Of a DNA stretch of 14,895 nt, positions 1 to 8,246 are shown in pieces. The notes beneath the pieces were generated by a model, which worked only from the letters and a program-made list of their open reading frames with translations, was not told where the DNA came from and did no database searches. Position numbers and translations under genes: made by a program. Source of the DNA: Patescibacteria group bacterium (GTDB lineage: Bacteria; Patescibacteriota; Minisyncoccia; Minisyncoccales; Minisyncoccaceae); assembly GCA_030156465.1 (NCBI GenBank), contig JASGMO010000010.1, positions 1-14,895 of the forward strand, written 5' to 3'. Position 1 is the stretch's first letter, and each line of letters begins with the position of its first letter.

Positions 1-843
1 ACAATTATTTTCAATTGACGAACCATCTCTGATGTAACAGTTGGGACCAATCACACAATTTTCTCCAATGTAAACTTTTCCCTCAATATATGATCCTGAT
101 TTAATTATAGTTCCTTTTTTAATAACTGCTTCTTTTGAAATAATAACTCCTTTTTCTTTAATAAATCTTTTTCCTTTTTTCTCTTTTGAAAACAAGTAGG
201 GAAAAGCATTGAAAACATCCCAAGGATATGAATTAGGAAACCAATGATCGGCCTCATAAACATTAATTTTTTGATTATATTTTTTAATACAATCTGTAAA
301 TTCATATTCTCCTCTTGATGACTTTTCTACTTCAATATCAAGAATTTCTTTAGGTAAAAAATAAAGTCCAGTGTTAACTAAATTAGAAACAGGATCTGAT
401 GGTTTCTCAATTATATCTTTTAAATAATTATCTTCTTTAACAACCACCCCAAAAGAACTTGGATTTTGATGTTCTCTTGCTAAAATTCCTGGACTTTTTA
501 ATTTTTTAATATCTTCTCTAAAATAAAAATCATCTCCATTCAAAAGAATGAAGTCCCCTTTTATTATTTCTTTTGCTAGCTTAACTGCTGAAGCAGTTCC
601 TGATATCTCTTTGTCCTCAATATAAGTTATTTTAATTCCTTCAAAATTATCACCTATTTTATCAATAATCATTTCTTTTCTGTATCCCACTACGATAATT
701 ACTTCATCAACAATTCCTTTAAGTTCGCTCAAGTTATGCTCTATAATGCTTTTATTCAAAAAACTAAACAATGGCTTTGGCTTATTTTCCGAAAGCGGTG
801 AAAACCTTATTCCATTACCTGCTGCTAAAATTATTGCTTGCAT
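1..843 (-). CDS. GlmU-like sugar-1-phosphate nucleotidyltransferase, partial
   Basis: The reading frame starts at ATG 843-841 and stays open for 281 codons to the left edge, so the C-terminus is missing. The N-terminal half is a sugar-phosphate nucleotidyltransferase: LAAGNGIRFSPLSENKPKPL at residues 6-25 is the nucleotide-binding loop, VGYRKE is at 52-57, SGTASAV at 81-87, the metal-site NGDD at 102-105, EKPS at 146-149, NTGLYF at 157-162 and RGEYEFTD at 177-184. From about residue 233 hexapeptide-type repeats begin (for example YIGENCVIGPNCYIRDG), the start of a left-handed beta-helix. This layout, with a YPWDV motif at 206-210, resembles archaeal/CPR bifunctional GlmU, which acetylates glucosamine-1-phosphate and uridylylates it to UDP-GlcNAc. 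A thymidylyl- or guanylyltransferase of the same fold is possible because the acyltransferase part is cut off. Its first 13 bases overlap the end of the upstream yvcK-like gene, and GlmS is encoded in the same run, which favours the amino-sugar role. No Shine-Dalgarno motif is visible. Confidence 0.85.
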   Translation of the reverse strand, partial: MQAIILAAGNGIRFSPLSENKPKPLFSFLNKSIIEHNLSELKGIVDEVIIVVGYRKEMIIDKIGDNFEGIKITYIEDKEISGTASAVKLAKEIIKGDFILLNGDDFYFREDIKKLKSPGILAREHQNPSSFGVVVKEDNYLKDIIEKPSDPVSNLVNTGLYFLPKEILDIEVEKSSRGEYEFTDCIKKYNQKINVYEADHWFPNSYPWDVFNAFPYLFSKEKKGKRFIKEKGVIISKEAVIKKGTIIKSGSYIEGKVYIGENCVIGPNCYIRDGSSIENNC

Positions 844-1802
844 ATTTTTAATATTGTTTGTGCTACTTTCTCTGGGTTATGAACTATACCATTTTCTCCA
901 AGTAAATCACGACCTATATATCTATTGTCTTGAGGTAAAGAAGAAAAGTCAACCATTTCTAGAAATTGAGGATTTTCTTTTCTATAATCATCAACTATTT
1001 CTTTGCTTGCCATATTATTATTGTAAACTATATAATCAAGCTTTGAGTTAAGACAATTTTCTATTTCCCAAACGAAATCCTTAACACTGAAATTATTTGA
1101 TTCTCCATTTTTGGTCATTAAGTTAGCAATGTAAACCTTTTTTGCTTTACTATTTTTAATTGCATCAATCATTCCATCAACTAATAAAACTTGCATTAAA
1201 GAAGAGAAAATATCCCCTGGTCCAATAATTATCATATCAGCATTTTTGATTCTTCTTAATGTTTGAGGGCAAGCTCCAACTGGTGGATTTAGAAATAACT
1301 TTTTAATTTTTAAATTAGGATTGTGCTTAGGAACATCAATATTGGCTTCGCCTATGATTTCTTCTCCATTTTCTAATACTGCTACTAAATCTGATTTAGA
1401 TATTGTTGATGGTAATATCTTATGATTTCCAATTAAGAAACTATTCATTTTTTCAAATATTCCTCTATATTTTTTGTTCTTTAAATATGAAGCAGCAAAA
1501 AACAAATTGCCTAAATTATGGCTAGATAGTTCCCCCTCAGGAAAACGAAAATCTAATAATTCTTTTTCTTCAACGGACAAATTACAAAGTTCTAAAAAGG
1601 CCCTTCTCACATCCCCGGGAGAAATAATATCATATTCCTTTCTTAATTTACCCGAGGAACCACCAGAATCAAGAACAGCGCTCACAACTGTTAGGTTAAC
1701 ATTTTTATCCTTAAGACCTCTTAAAACAACTTTTGGCATAGCATTGCCACCTCCTATACAAACTATATTTTTTTTAGAAAATAAATTAAATTTCATCTTC
1801 AT
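831..1802 (-). CDS. yvcK: YvcK/GlmR-family UDP-sugar-binding protein (CofD-like fold)
   Basis: This 323-residue protein has the motif set of the YvcK/GlmR (gluconeogenesis factor) branch of the CofD-like fold: GGGNAMPK at 17-24, DSGGSSGKLR at 45-54, PGDVRR at 62-67, SHNLGN at 94-99, GPGDIFSS at 194-201 and NLMTKNGESNNFSV at 227-240. In Bacillus subtilis the family member binds UDP-GlcNAc, supports envelope synthesis on gluconeogenic carbon and modulates GlmS. True CofD makes an F420 precursor, but the NxMTxxGE motif and the neighbouring glmS and glmU-like genes favour YvcK. Compared with the usual GGGTG and GPGS, this copy has GGGNA and GPGD, so ligand contacts may differ. ATG 1802 overlaps the end of the oxidoreductase beta gene by 17 bases; a second ATG at 1796 would shorten the protein by two residues and the overlap to 11. 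It ends with TAA at 833-831, overlapping the next gene by 13 bases. Confidence 0.9.
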   Translation of the reverse strand: MKMKFNLFSKKNIVCIGGGNAMPKVVLRGLKDKNVNLTVVSAVLDSGGSSGKLRKEYDIISPGDVRRAFLELCNLSVEEKELLDFRFPEGELSSHNLGNLFFAASYLKNKKYRGIFEKMNSFLIGNHKILPSTISKSDLVAVLENGEEIIGEANIDVPKHNPNLKIKKLFLNPPVGACPQTLRRIKNADMIIIGPGDIFSSLMQVLLVDGMIDAIKNSKAKKVYIANLMTKNGESNNFSVKDFVWEIENCLNSKLDYIVYNNNMASKEIVDDYRKENPQFLEMVDFSSLPQDNRYIGRDLLGENGIVHNPEKVAQTILKICKQ

Positions 1803-2511
1803 ATGTTGGTCTTTCTTCTTTATAGAAAACTCCTAAGGGGATCTTGCTTTCATTTATGTAATCCCACTCATTAATTAATTTTTCATCTCTTGGCGCCTCA
1901 TAAACTCTTTCGTTATAAAATTTAAATGTATCAAAAAATGATGGGCATGGTTGAAGTATCTCAACAAAAGAAAATCCTTTATGATTAACTGCCTCAACAA
2001 TCATATCTTTTGTATAATCAATTTTAGTTGAATATGTTCTGCTGATAAAAGATGCCTTTGATACTTTCATTAATTCTAACGGATTTAGTGGCTCTTCAAT
2101 TGAACCATAGGGAGTTGATTTACCTTTAAATCCTTTAGGTGAAACTGCTGTATATTGTCCAGTCGTTAGAGCAAACAATCTATTATTATGCATAATTACA
2201 GTAATATCTGTATTCTTCTTTGCTGCATGAATTAAATGCGATATTCCTTCATTCAATGATCCCCCGTCTCCAGTAGACACAATTACTTTAAGTTTAGGGT
2301 TAGCCATTTTTATTCCTGAAGCAGTAGGAATTGGTCTGCCGTGAAGAGAATTTATACTGCTGACATTCAAATAATCAACTATTTTAGAATTACATCCAAT
2401 ATCAGAAACCAAAACAACATTGTTCTGCCCCAATTCTTTTATAGCCCTCTTCATTGATTCTAAAATTCCAAAGTTTCCACAACCTGGACACCATGTATTT
2501 TCTATTTTCAT
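1786..2511 (-). CDS. korB: 2-oxoacid:ferredoxin oxidoreductase, beta subunit
   Basis: At 241 residues this is the thiamine-pyrophosphate and iron-sulfur subunit that, with the alpha subunit, oxidatively decarboxylates a 2-oxoacid to an acyl-CoA and reduces ferredoxin in the cytoplasm. Four cysteines expected to hold the [4Fe-4S] cluster are present: C8 and C11 (WCPGCG), C40 (DIGCNSK) and C189 (QPCPSFF). SLHGRPIPTASGIKMANP at 55-72 is the conserved HGR region. The cofactor motif is GDGG at 81-84 with HNNRLFALTTGQ at 108-119, where D82 and N110 have the spacing expected of Mg ligands. GDGG replaces the more usual GDGD. The short length and separate alpha/gamma fusion match the two-subunit type found in archaea and some bacteria. 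Substrate (pyruvate, 2-oxoglutarate or another oxoacid) cannot be told from sequence. The ATG overlaps the stop of the alpha subunit as ATGA (2511-2508), implying coupled translation and matched subunit amounts. The symbol follows the KorB family type, not a proven substrate. Confidence 0.92.
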   Translation of the reverse strand: MKIENTWCPGCGNFGILESMKRAIKELGQNNVVLVSDIGCNSKIVDYLNVSSINSLHGRPIPTASGIKMANPKLKVIVSTGDGGSLNEGISHLIHAAKKNTDITVIMHNNRLFALTTGQYTAVSPKGFKGKSTPYGSIEEPLNPLELMKVSKASFISRTYSTKIDYTKDMIVEAVNHKGFSFVEILQPCPSFFDTFKFYNERVYEAPRDEKLINEWDYINESKIPLGVFYKEERPTYEDEI

Positions 2512-4103
2512 AATTTCTTTAATTTAATTTCTAAATCTTCTGGCGTAAATGGCCTTGCATCATATTTTAATATCTGCTTATCAACTTTTATTCCATATTG
2601 AGATAAAAGAATTGACAATTGACCAGTGGAATTACACTCTACTGAAATTAATTTATTAATCCCCTTTAGGTGTTTTTTAATTTGTTTTGTTGGAAGTGGT
2701 TGCAAAAATAAAACTTGAATGACCTTTAACCCAAGAATTTCTGCGGTTTCTTTAACGGCTCCCTTTGTTGATCCCCAACAAATAATAGCTTTGTCTGAAT
2801 TCTTATTTCCATAAACTTTAACTGCCTCTATCTTATCTACTTCCCGCTCCATTTCTTTGAACTTTCTTAATCTTTTATCTTGCATAGCAACCACCAAATC
2901 TCCATCTTCTGTTGTATACCCAAGCTCATCATGCTCATAGCTTGTTGATTTGACAATTGTTTGACCAGGATAGGCAAGTGGGGAAATACCATTTTTTGTT
3001 ATCTTGTATCTCTGGTATTCTCCTTTTTTATTCCACAATAATTCATTTTCTTTTTTATTCTTTTTAGAATAAAACTCATAGGTGCTTTCAGATAATTCTT
3101 TATCTGCTAAAAGAATTGCTGGTGTTTGATATTTCCAAGCAAGATTTAAAAGTTTTCCTGATAAACTATATGCTTCATTAGCATCACCAGGAGAAGCAAC
3201 GAACCTTGTTATGTCTCCGTGTCCAGCATTAATTGTAAAAAGAAGATCTGACTGAGCGCTGTAAGTTGGCACTCCTGAAGCAGGCCCAGCTCTTTGACTA
3301 TTAACTATTAAAATAGGGACTTCTGCTATTGAAGCAAAGCTAATTGCCTCGGTCATTAAAGCAAAACCACCCCCAGATGTCCCCGTCATTGAACGCTTCC
3401 CTGCATAAGCACTGCCAATGATTGAATGAATAGCACTTATTTCATTTTCTGCTTGACTTGTTATTGTCTTTCTTTTTTCTGCTAGATAATGAAGAATGCT
3501 TGTCGCTGGCGTCATAGGATAAGCAGAATAAATATCAAGCCCTGCGTCAATCGCACCCAAAGCAATTGCTTCATTTCCTGTTAAAAGTGGATTGGCCTTG
3601 TCTTTTAATTTTTCTATTTTGAATAATTCTTTTGTTTCATCGTATGCTTTTTTTGCTATTTCTAAGTTCTTTTCAATATCTCTTGATATTTCTTTTTTAA
3701 AAACATTTGACAACATCTTCCAGTCAATACCAATCATTTTTGAAAAAATGGCAATCATTGCAATATTCCCCATTATTCTGCTACCATTTAGCTCTTTGAC
3801 TATCTCACAAGACCTTTCCCCAGAAATAATAATTCCGTCTTTATTAAGAATTGTTTTGTGTTTTTCAATTGTCTTATTATCAAGAGCTAAGATAAAATCT
3901 GCTTTTTTTCTGTGAGTTAGATATTCTTCCTGCGATGCCCTTATTTGAGAAAAGTTATGGCCACCTTTAATTAATGATTGATAGTCATCATGGATAAAAA
4001 CATTGTATCCCATACGATTAAAAATCTTTGCAATAATTAAACCAGCCTTTCTTGATCCTTGGCCTGCTTGCCCCCCTACTAAAATTGAGTAATCTTTTTT
4101 CAT
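2508..4103 (-). CDS. korA: 2-oxoacid:ferredoxin oxidoreductase, gamma-alpha fusion subunit
   Basis: From ATG 4103 the protein has 531 residues. Residues about 4-170 form the gamma domain, with GGQAGQGSRKAG at 10-21 and YQSLIKGGHNFSQIR at 41-55. The alpha (pyrimidine-binding) domain follows, starting at GNEAIALGAIDAG around 176-188, with YPMTPATSIL at 195-204 (a variant of the usual YPITP), SQAENEISAI at 216-225, TGTSGGGFALMTEA at 240-253 and QRAGPASGVPTYSAQSDL at 270-287. This gamma-alpha order is that of two-subunit 2-oxoacid:ferredoxin oxidoreductases. The frame is open back to a TTG at 4118, which would add five residues and overlap glmS by 8 bases. I prefer ATG 4103, which begins two residues before the first strand of the gamma domain and leaves a 7-base gap after the glmS stop. 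It ends in a 4-base ATGA overlap with the beta gene. No ferredoxin or other electron acceptor is encoded in this window. Confidence 0.92.
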   Translation of the reverse strand: MKKDYSILVGGQAGQGSRKAGLIIAKIFNRMGYNVFIHDDYQSLIKGGHNFSQIRASQEEYLTHRKKADFILALDNKTIEKHKTILNKDGIIISGERSCEIVKELNGSRIMGNIAMIAIFSKMIGIDWKMLSNVFKKEISRDIEKNLEIAKKAYDETKELFKIEKLKDKANPLLTGNEAIALGAIDAGLDIYSAYPMTPATSILHYLAEKRKTITSQAENEISAIHSIIGSAYAGKRSMTGTSGGGFALMTEAISFASIAEVPILIVNSQRAGPASGVPTYSAQSDLLFTINAGHGDITRFVASPGDANEAYSLSGKLLNLAWKYQTPAILLADKELSESTYEFYSKKNKKENELLWNKKGEYQRYKITKNGISPLAYPGQTIVKSTSYEHDELGYTTEDGDLVVAMQDKRLRKFKEMEREVDKIEAVKVYGNKNSDKAIICWGSTKGAVKETAEILGLKVIQVLFLQPLPTKQIKKHLKGINKLISVECNSTGQLSILLSQYGIKVDKQILKYDARPFTPEDLEIKLKKL

Positions 4104-4110
4104 ATATATT

Positions 4111-5934
4111 TTATTCAACAGTTACGCTTTTAGCTAAATTCCTTGGTTTATCTATATCCCTTTTTAATGACTTTGCAAAATAATATGCAAACAAATGCAA
4201 TGGAACAACTGATAATAATGGTGTTAACATTTCTAATGTTTTAGGAATATAGATCACATCATCTGCTATTTTTTTAATTTCCTCATTGCCTTCTGTGGCA
4301 ATGGCTATAACAAGACCTTTTCTTGCTTTAATTTCTTCAATATTAGAGATCATTTTATCATAAACTGAGTCACTTGGACAGATTGCTATTGTTGGAAAGG
4401 ACTCTTCTACTAGTGCCAATGGACCGTGCTTTAATTCTCCTCCAGCAACACCCTCGGCATGGACATAGGAAATTTCCTTTAGTTTTAATGCACCTTCTAG
4501 AGCAATAGGGTAATTATACTTCCTTCCAATAAACCAAAAGTTTTTGTAATCCTTGTATTTCTGAGCTATTTTCTCAATTTCTTCTTTTTGCTTTAAAATT
4601 CTCTTTATTAATTCTGGTATCCTTTTTAATTCACTAATAATTCTTTTTCCCATTACTACGGACATATTTCTTTGTCTTCCTAAATAAATTGTGATTAAAA
4701 CTAAAACTGTTAATTGACCTAAAAATGCTTTTGTTGAAGCAACTGAAATCTCTGGGCCAGAGCGAGTATATACTCCTGCGTCTGTCTCTCTGGCTTGAGA
4801 AGATCCAACAACATTAGTAATCCCTAGCGTTAGAGAACCCTTCTCCTTCATTTCTTTTAAACAAGACAACGTATCTGCAGTTTCTCCTGACTGAGAAACA
4901 AACAATACACCTCCATCTTTTTTAATAATTGGTTTTTTATATCTAAATTCTGAACCAAAATCAACTTCAACAGGAATGTCTGCATATTCTTCAATCATAT
5001 ATTTCCCAACCTTACAAGCATAATACGCTGTACCACAACCAATCAAAGACAAATTATTAATTTCTCTTAATTTCTTTTCTACCCCATCAAGCCCTCCTAG
5101 TTTAACCATTCCCTCTTCTTCTAACATCCTGCCCCTCATTGCATCTTCAACAACGCTTGGCTCTTCCATTATTTCTTTAAGCATAAAGTGATCATAACCA
5201 CCTTTTTCTGCTAATTCAATGTCCCAATCAATTGTTTGTATATCTTTTTTTGATTCCTTTTCTTCTTTATAAATACGAATATTGTTAACTTCAAGAACAG
5301 CTATTTCTCCATCATCTAAATTAATAATTTGTCTGGTTCTAGAAATTATTGCTGATGGATCTGAAGCAACTAAAAATTCATTGTCGCCCACTCCAATTAT
5401 TAGAGGCGAAGACATTCTTGCTACTACAATTTTATCGGGTTCTTTTGTTGAAGCAACTACAAGTCCATAAGTTCCCCTAACATCATCTAATGCTCTTTTA
5501 ACAGCGTTTTCCAAATTATCCTTGTAGTACTTCTCAATTAAGTGAGCTATTACTTCTGTGTCAGTTTCTGAAATAAATTTATGTCCCTCTTTAATCAATT
5601 TCTCTCTTAATTCTTTATAGTTTTCAACAATCCCATTATGAACAACAAAAATCTCTTCCTTGCAATCACAATGAGGGTGAGCATTTTCCTCATTTACTAA
5701 TCCAGTCGTTGCCCACCTATTGTGAGCTATGCAAACATTTCCCTTAAAATTATTATTCAAAAACTCCTGTTCTGTTCTTTCAATTTTACCAACTCTTTTA
5801 AATAAAGAATATTTATCTTTTTCTACAAAGCATATCCCATAACTATCATAGCCCCTATACTCAAGACGCTTGAGCCCAGAAAGCACAATATTAGAAGCTT
5901 CTTGTTTTCCGATGTATCCTACTATTCCGCACAT
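4111..5934 (-). CDS. glmS: Glutamine--fructose-6-phosphate aminotransferase (isomerizing)
   Basis: This 607-residue protein is full length (the E. coli enzyme has 609). It makes glucosamine-6-phosphate from fructose-6-phosphate and glutamine, the entry to UDP-GlcNAc and peptidoglycan precursors. It opens MCGIVGYIG, so Cys2 becomes the N-terminal nucleophile of the class II glutaminase after Met removal. HNRWATTG at 71-78, NAHPH at 84-88, HNGIVEN at 99-105 and ETDTEV at 123-128 line the glutaminase site. Two SIS isomerase domains follow: the first with GCGTAYYA and SQSGETADTL, the second with ALEGALKLKEISYVHAEG and LKHGPLAL. The C-terminus is the canonical KSVTVE tail. HNRWATTG differs from the common HTRWATHG at two positions. 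The gene overlaps the end of leuS by 13 bases and is followed by the oxidoreductase pair and a GlmR-family gene. No glmS ribozyme is possible here because the start lies inside leuS. Confidence 0.97.
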   Translation of the reverse strand: MCGIVGYIGKQEASNIVLSGLKRLEYRGYDSYGICFVEKDKYSLFKRVGKIERTEQEFLNNNFKGNVCIAHNRWATTGLVNEENAHPHCDCKEEIFVVHNGIVENYKELREKLIKEGHKFISETDTEVIAHLIEKYYKDNLENAVKRALDDVRGTYGLVVASTKEPDKIVVARMSSPLIIGVGDNEFLVASDPSAIISRTRQIINLDDGEIAVLEVNNIRIYKEEKESKKDIQTIDWDIELAEKGGYDHFMLKEIMEEPSVVEDAMRGRMLEEEGMVKLGGLDGVEKKLREINNLSLIGCGTAYYACKVGKYMIEEYADIPVEVDFGSEFRYKKPIIKKDGGVLFVSQSGETADTLSCLKEMKEKGSLTLGITNVVGSSQARETDAGVYTRSGPEISVASTKAFLGQLTVLVLITIYLGRQRNMSVVMGKRIISELKRIPELIKRILKQKEEIEKIAQKYKDYKNFWFIGRKYNYPIALEGALKLKEISYVHAEGVAGGELKHGPLALVEESFPTIAICPSDSVYDKMISNIEEIKARKGLVIAIATEGNEEIKKIADDVIYIPKTLEMLTPLLSVVPLHLFAYYFAKSLKRDIDKPRNLAKSVTVE

Positions 5935-8246
5935 AATACTATATTTATTAATCTTTTAGGAACATAAACTATATCCTTAATTTTTTTACCATCTATCCAT
6001 TTTTTAATTTTTTCTCTTTTTTTAATTTCTTCAATCAACTCTTCCTTTGATACATCACTATCAAAATCATCTTTATCTCTAAGCTTGCCATTTACTTGAA
6101 TCATTAAGGAAAACTCTTTGTCTTCTACTAATTTAACATCAGGCCAACTTTGATTTAAGATGCTTTCTTTGTTGCCTAATTTTTCCCATAATTCTTCGCA
6201 GAAGTGAGGAGCAAAAACAGAAAAAACTATTAAAATCTTCTCCATTTCTTTTTTGCCTAAATCTTTATCTGAAACAAAATCAACAAACTCCATTAAAAAA
6301 GCAATTGGTGTGTTAAATTTCATTTTCTCTAATTCATTCTCAATTTTAGCAATCATTTTATCTACATAAATTACAACCTCTGGAGAGCTTTTTTCTTTTG
6401 TTTCTAGCCCCCACAACTTATTTAAAAATCTGTGGACTCCCTTTACTCCTTGCTCATTCCATTGAATTGCTTGCTCAAATGGACCCATAAACATTTCATA
6501 TATCCTTAATGTATCTGCCCCATAATTTTTAATAACCTCATCAGGAGAGACAACATTTCCTTTTGACTTGCTCATTTTTTGCCCATCATAGGCTAAGACC
6601 AATCCGATATTTCTTAATTTATAAAATGGCTCTTTTGTTGAAGCTTCTCCAATATTAAATAAGAACTTATGCCAAAAACGAGCATATAGTAAATGTAATA
6701 CCGCATGCTCTGCCCCTCCAACATATAGGTCAACTGGTAACCATTTTTTTTCTATTTCTTTACTAACAAAATTATCTTTATTCTCATTATCAAGGTATCT
6801 AAAATAATACCAACAAGAACCAGCCCACTGAGGCATTGTGTTTGTCTCTCTTTTCGCTTTCCCCCCACACTTAGGACAAGTAACATTAACCCAAGAATCA
6901 ATCCCTGCTAACGGCGACTCTCCTGTTCCCGTGGGTTCATATTTTTCAACTTCAGGAAGCTCTAGGGGTAAATTTGTTTCTGCTACAGGCCCACACTTTT
7001 CACAATTTATTATCGGTATTGGTTCGCCCCAATATCTCTGTCTTGAAAAAAGCCAGTCCCTTAATTTATAATTTATCTTCTTTTCAGCATTTAAATATTC
7101 TCCTATTTTTTCTTTTGCTTCTTCTGATTTTAAATCATTAAATTGATCTGAATTGATTAAAATATCATCTTTTACAACTTCAATAATTTCTAAATTATAT
7201 TTCTTAGCAAAATCATAATCTCTTTCATCGTGTGCTGGAACAGCCATAATTGCTCCTGTTCCATAATTAGATAAAACATAATCAGCAATGAAAACAGGTA
7301 ATTCTTTACCATTAATTGGATTTATTGCTTTTATTCCTTTTAATTCAACTCCCGTTTTATCTTTTACTTCACTAATTCTTTCTCGTTCACTTTTATTCTT
7401 TGCTTTTTCTATATAACCTTTGACTTCATCTTTATTGGTAAAATCAAGCTCATTGATTAAATGATGTTCGGGAGACAAGACAAGATAGGTGCAACCAAAC
7501 AAAGTATCAATCCTTGTTGTGAAAACAGAAACTAATTTATCTTCAATTTTAAAATCAAATTCATATCCTTCACTTTTGCCAATCCAGTTTCTTTGCATCT
7601 CTTTAATTTTGTTGGGCCAATCTATATCATCTAATCCATCCAATAACTCTTCGGCGTAATCAGTAATTTTTAAAACCCACTGATCAATGTCTTTTTTAGT
7701 GGTTATTGCCCCACATCTTTCACATTTCCCATCAACAACTTCTTCGTTTGCTAATCCAGTTTTACAATCTGGACACCAATTAATAGGAAGCATTTTTTTG
7801 TAAGCTAATCCATTTTCAAAAAGCTTAACAAATATCCATTGTGTCCATTTATAATAATCTTTATCAGTTGTGTTAATTTCTTTACTCCAGTCATAACTAA
7901 GACCAGCATCAATCATCTGCCTTTTAATATTTTCTATATTTTTCTTAGTTGTTATTTTAGGATGAATTCCATTTTTAATAGCATAGTTTTCTGCTGGTAA
8001 ACCAAAAGCATCCCATCCCATTGGATGTAAAACATTGAACCCTTTTAACCTCTTATACCTTGAGTAAATATCAGTAGCTACATAACCCTTTAAGTGTCCG
8101 ACATGAATACCTTCTCCTGAGGGATAGGGAAACATATCTAAGACATACAACTTTGGCTTGTCTAAACTAATATCTGTTTTATAGCAATTATTATTTTCCC
8201 AATAATCTTGCCACTTTTTTTCTATTTTATTAAAATCGTATTTCAT
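5922..8246 (-). CDS. leuS: Leucyl-tRNA synthetase
   Basis: This class I synthetase charges tRNA-Leu. From ATG 8246 it has 774 residues: HVGH at 48-51 (HIGH motif), zinc-type CPDC/CERC pairs at 158-161 and 175-178, and an editing domain from about 220 to 395 with TTRIDT at 243-248 and GTGAIMAVPAHDERDYDFA at 329-347. D343 matches the conserved editing aspartate. A second CEKC/CPKC pair is at 415-418 and 457-460, and KMSKS is at 557-561. The anticodon-binding and C-terminal domains complete it, ending near KRLINIVLCAE. The segment just before KMSKS is short, as in Bacillus-type LeuRS, lacking the long leucine-specific insertion of E. coli. The frame is open back to a GTG at 8309, but those 21 residues are unlike LeuRS. 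ATG 8246 gives the expected N-terminus and forms an ATGA overlap with the upstream small membrane protein gene. It stops with TAG at 5924-5922, inside the start of glmS. Confidence 0.97.
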   Translation of the reverse strand: MKYDFNKIEKKWQDYWENNNCYKTDISLDKPKLYVLDMFPYPSGEGIHVGHLKGYVATDIYSRYKRLKGFNVLHPMGWDAFGLPAENYAIKNGIHPKITTKKNIENIKRQMIDAGLSYDWSKEINTTDKDYYKWTQWIFVKLFENGLAYKKMLPINWCPDCKTGLANEEVVDGKCERCGAITTKKDIDQWVLKITDYAEELLDGLDDIDWPNKIKEMQRNWIGKSEGYEFDFKIEDKLVSVFTTRIDTLFGCTYLVLSPEHHLINELDFTNKDEVKGYIEKAKNKSERERISEVKDKTGVELKGIKAINPINGKELPVFIADYVLSNYGTGAIMAVPAHDERDYDFAKKYNLEIIEVVKDDILINSDQFNDLKSEEAKEKIGEYLNAEKKINYKLRDWLFSRQRYWGEPIPIINCEKCGPVAETNLPLELPEVEKYEPTGTGESPLAGIDSWVNVTCPKCGGKAKRETNTMPQWAGSCWYYFRYLDNENKDNFVSKEIEKKWLPVDLYVGGAEHAVLHLLYARFWHKFLFNIGEASTKEPFYKLRNIGLVLAYDGQKMSKSKGNVVSPDEVIKNYGADTLRIYEMFMGPFEQAIQWNEQGVKGVHRFLNKLWGLETKEKSSPEVVIYVDKMIAKIENELEKMKFNTPIAFLMEFVDFVSDKDLGKKEMEKILIVFSVFAPHFCEELWEKLGNKESILNQSWPDVKLVEDKEFSLMIQVNGKLRDKDDFDSDVSKEELIEEIKKREKIKKWIDGKKIKDIVYVPKRLINIVLCAE

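Noticed and set aside
746..1051. Plus-strand open frame of 101 codons
   Set aside because: It lies opposite the glmU-like start and the yvcK end, both with strong family motifs; the translation is low-complexity and resembles nothing known.
831..1802. Assignment as CofD (coenzyme F420 biosynthesis)
   Set aside because: The NLMTxxGE and GPGxxxSS motifs and the GlmS/GlmU context fit YvcK/GlmR, and no F420 genes are present.
1474..1836. Plus-strand open frame of 120 codons
   Set aside because: It is antisense to conserved yvcK motifs, with no promoter or independent coding character.
3592..3915. Plus-strand open frame of 107 codons, rich in Phe/Ile/Ser
   Set aside because: It looks like a membrane protein only because it is the complement of AT-rich coding sequence of the gamma domain.
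4720..6660. Repeated string cttttgttgaagc near 4725, 5440 and 6635
   Set aside because: Each encodes an ASTK segment in glmS or leuS; these are ordinary codons recurring by chance, not a repeat element.
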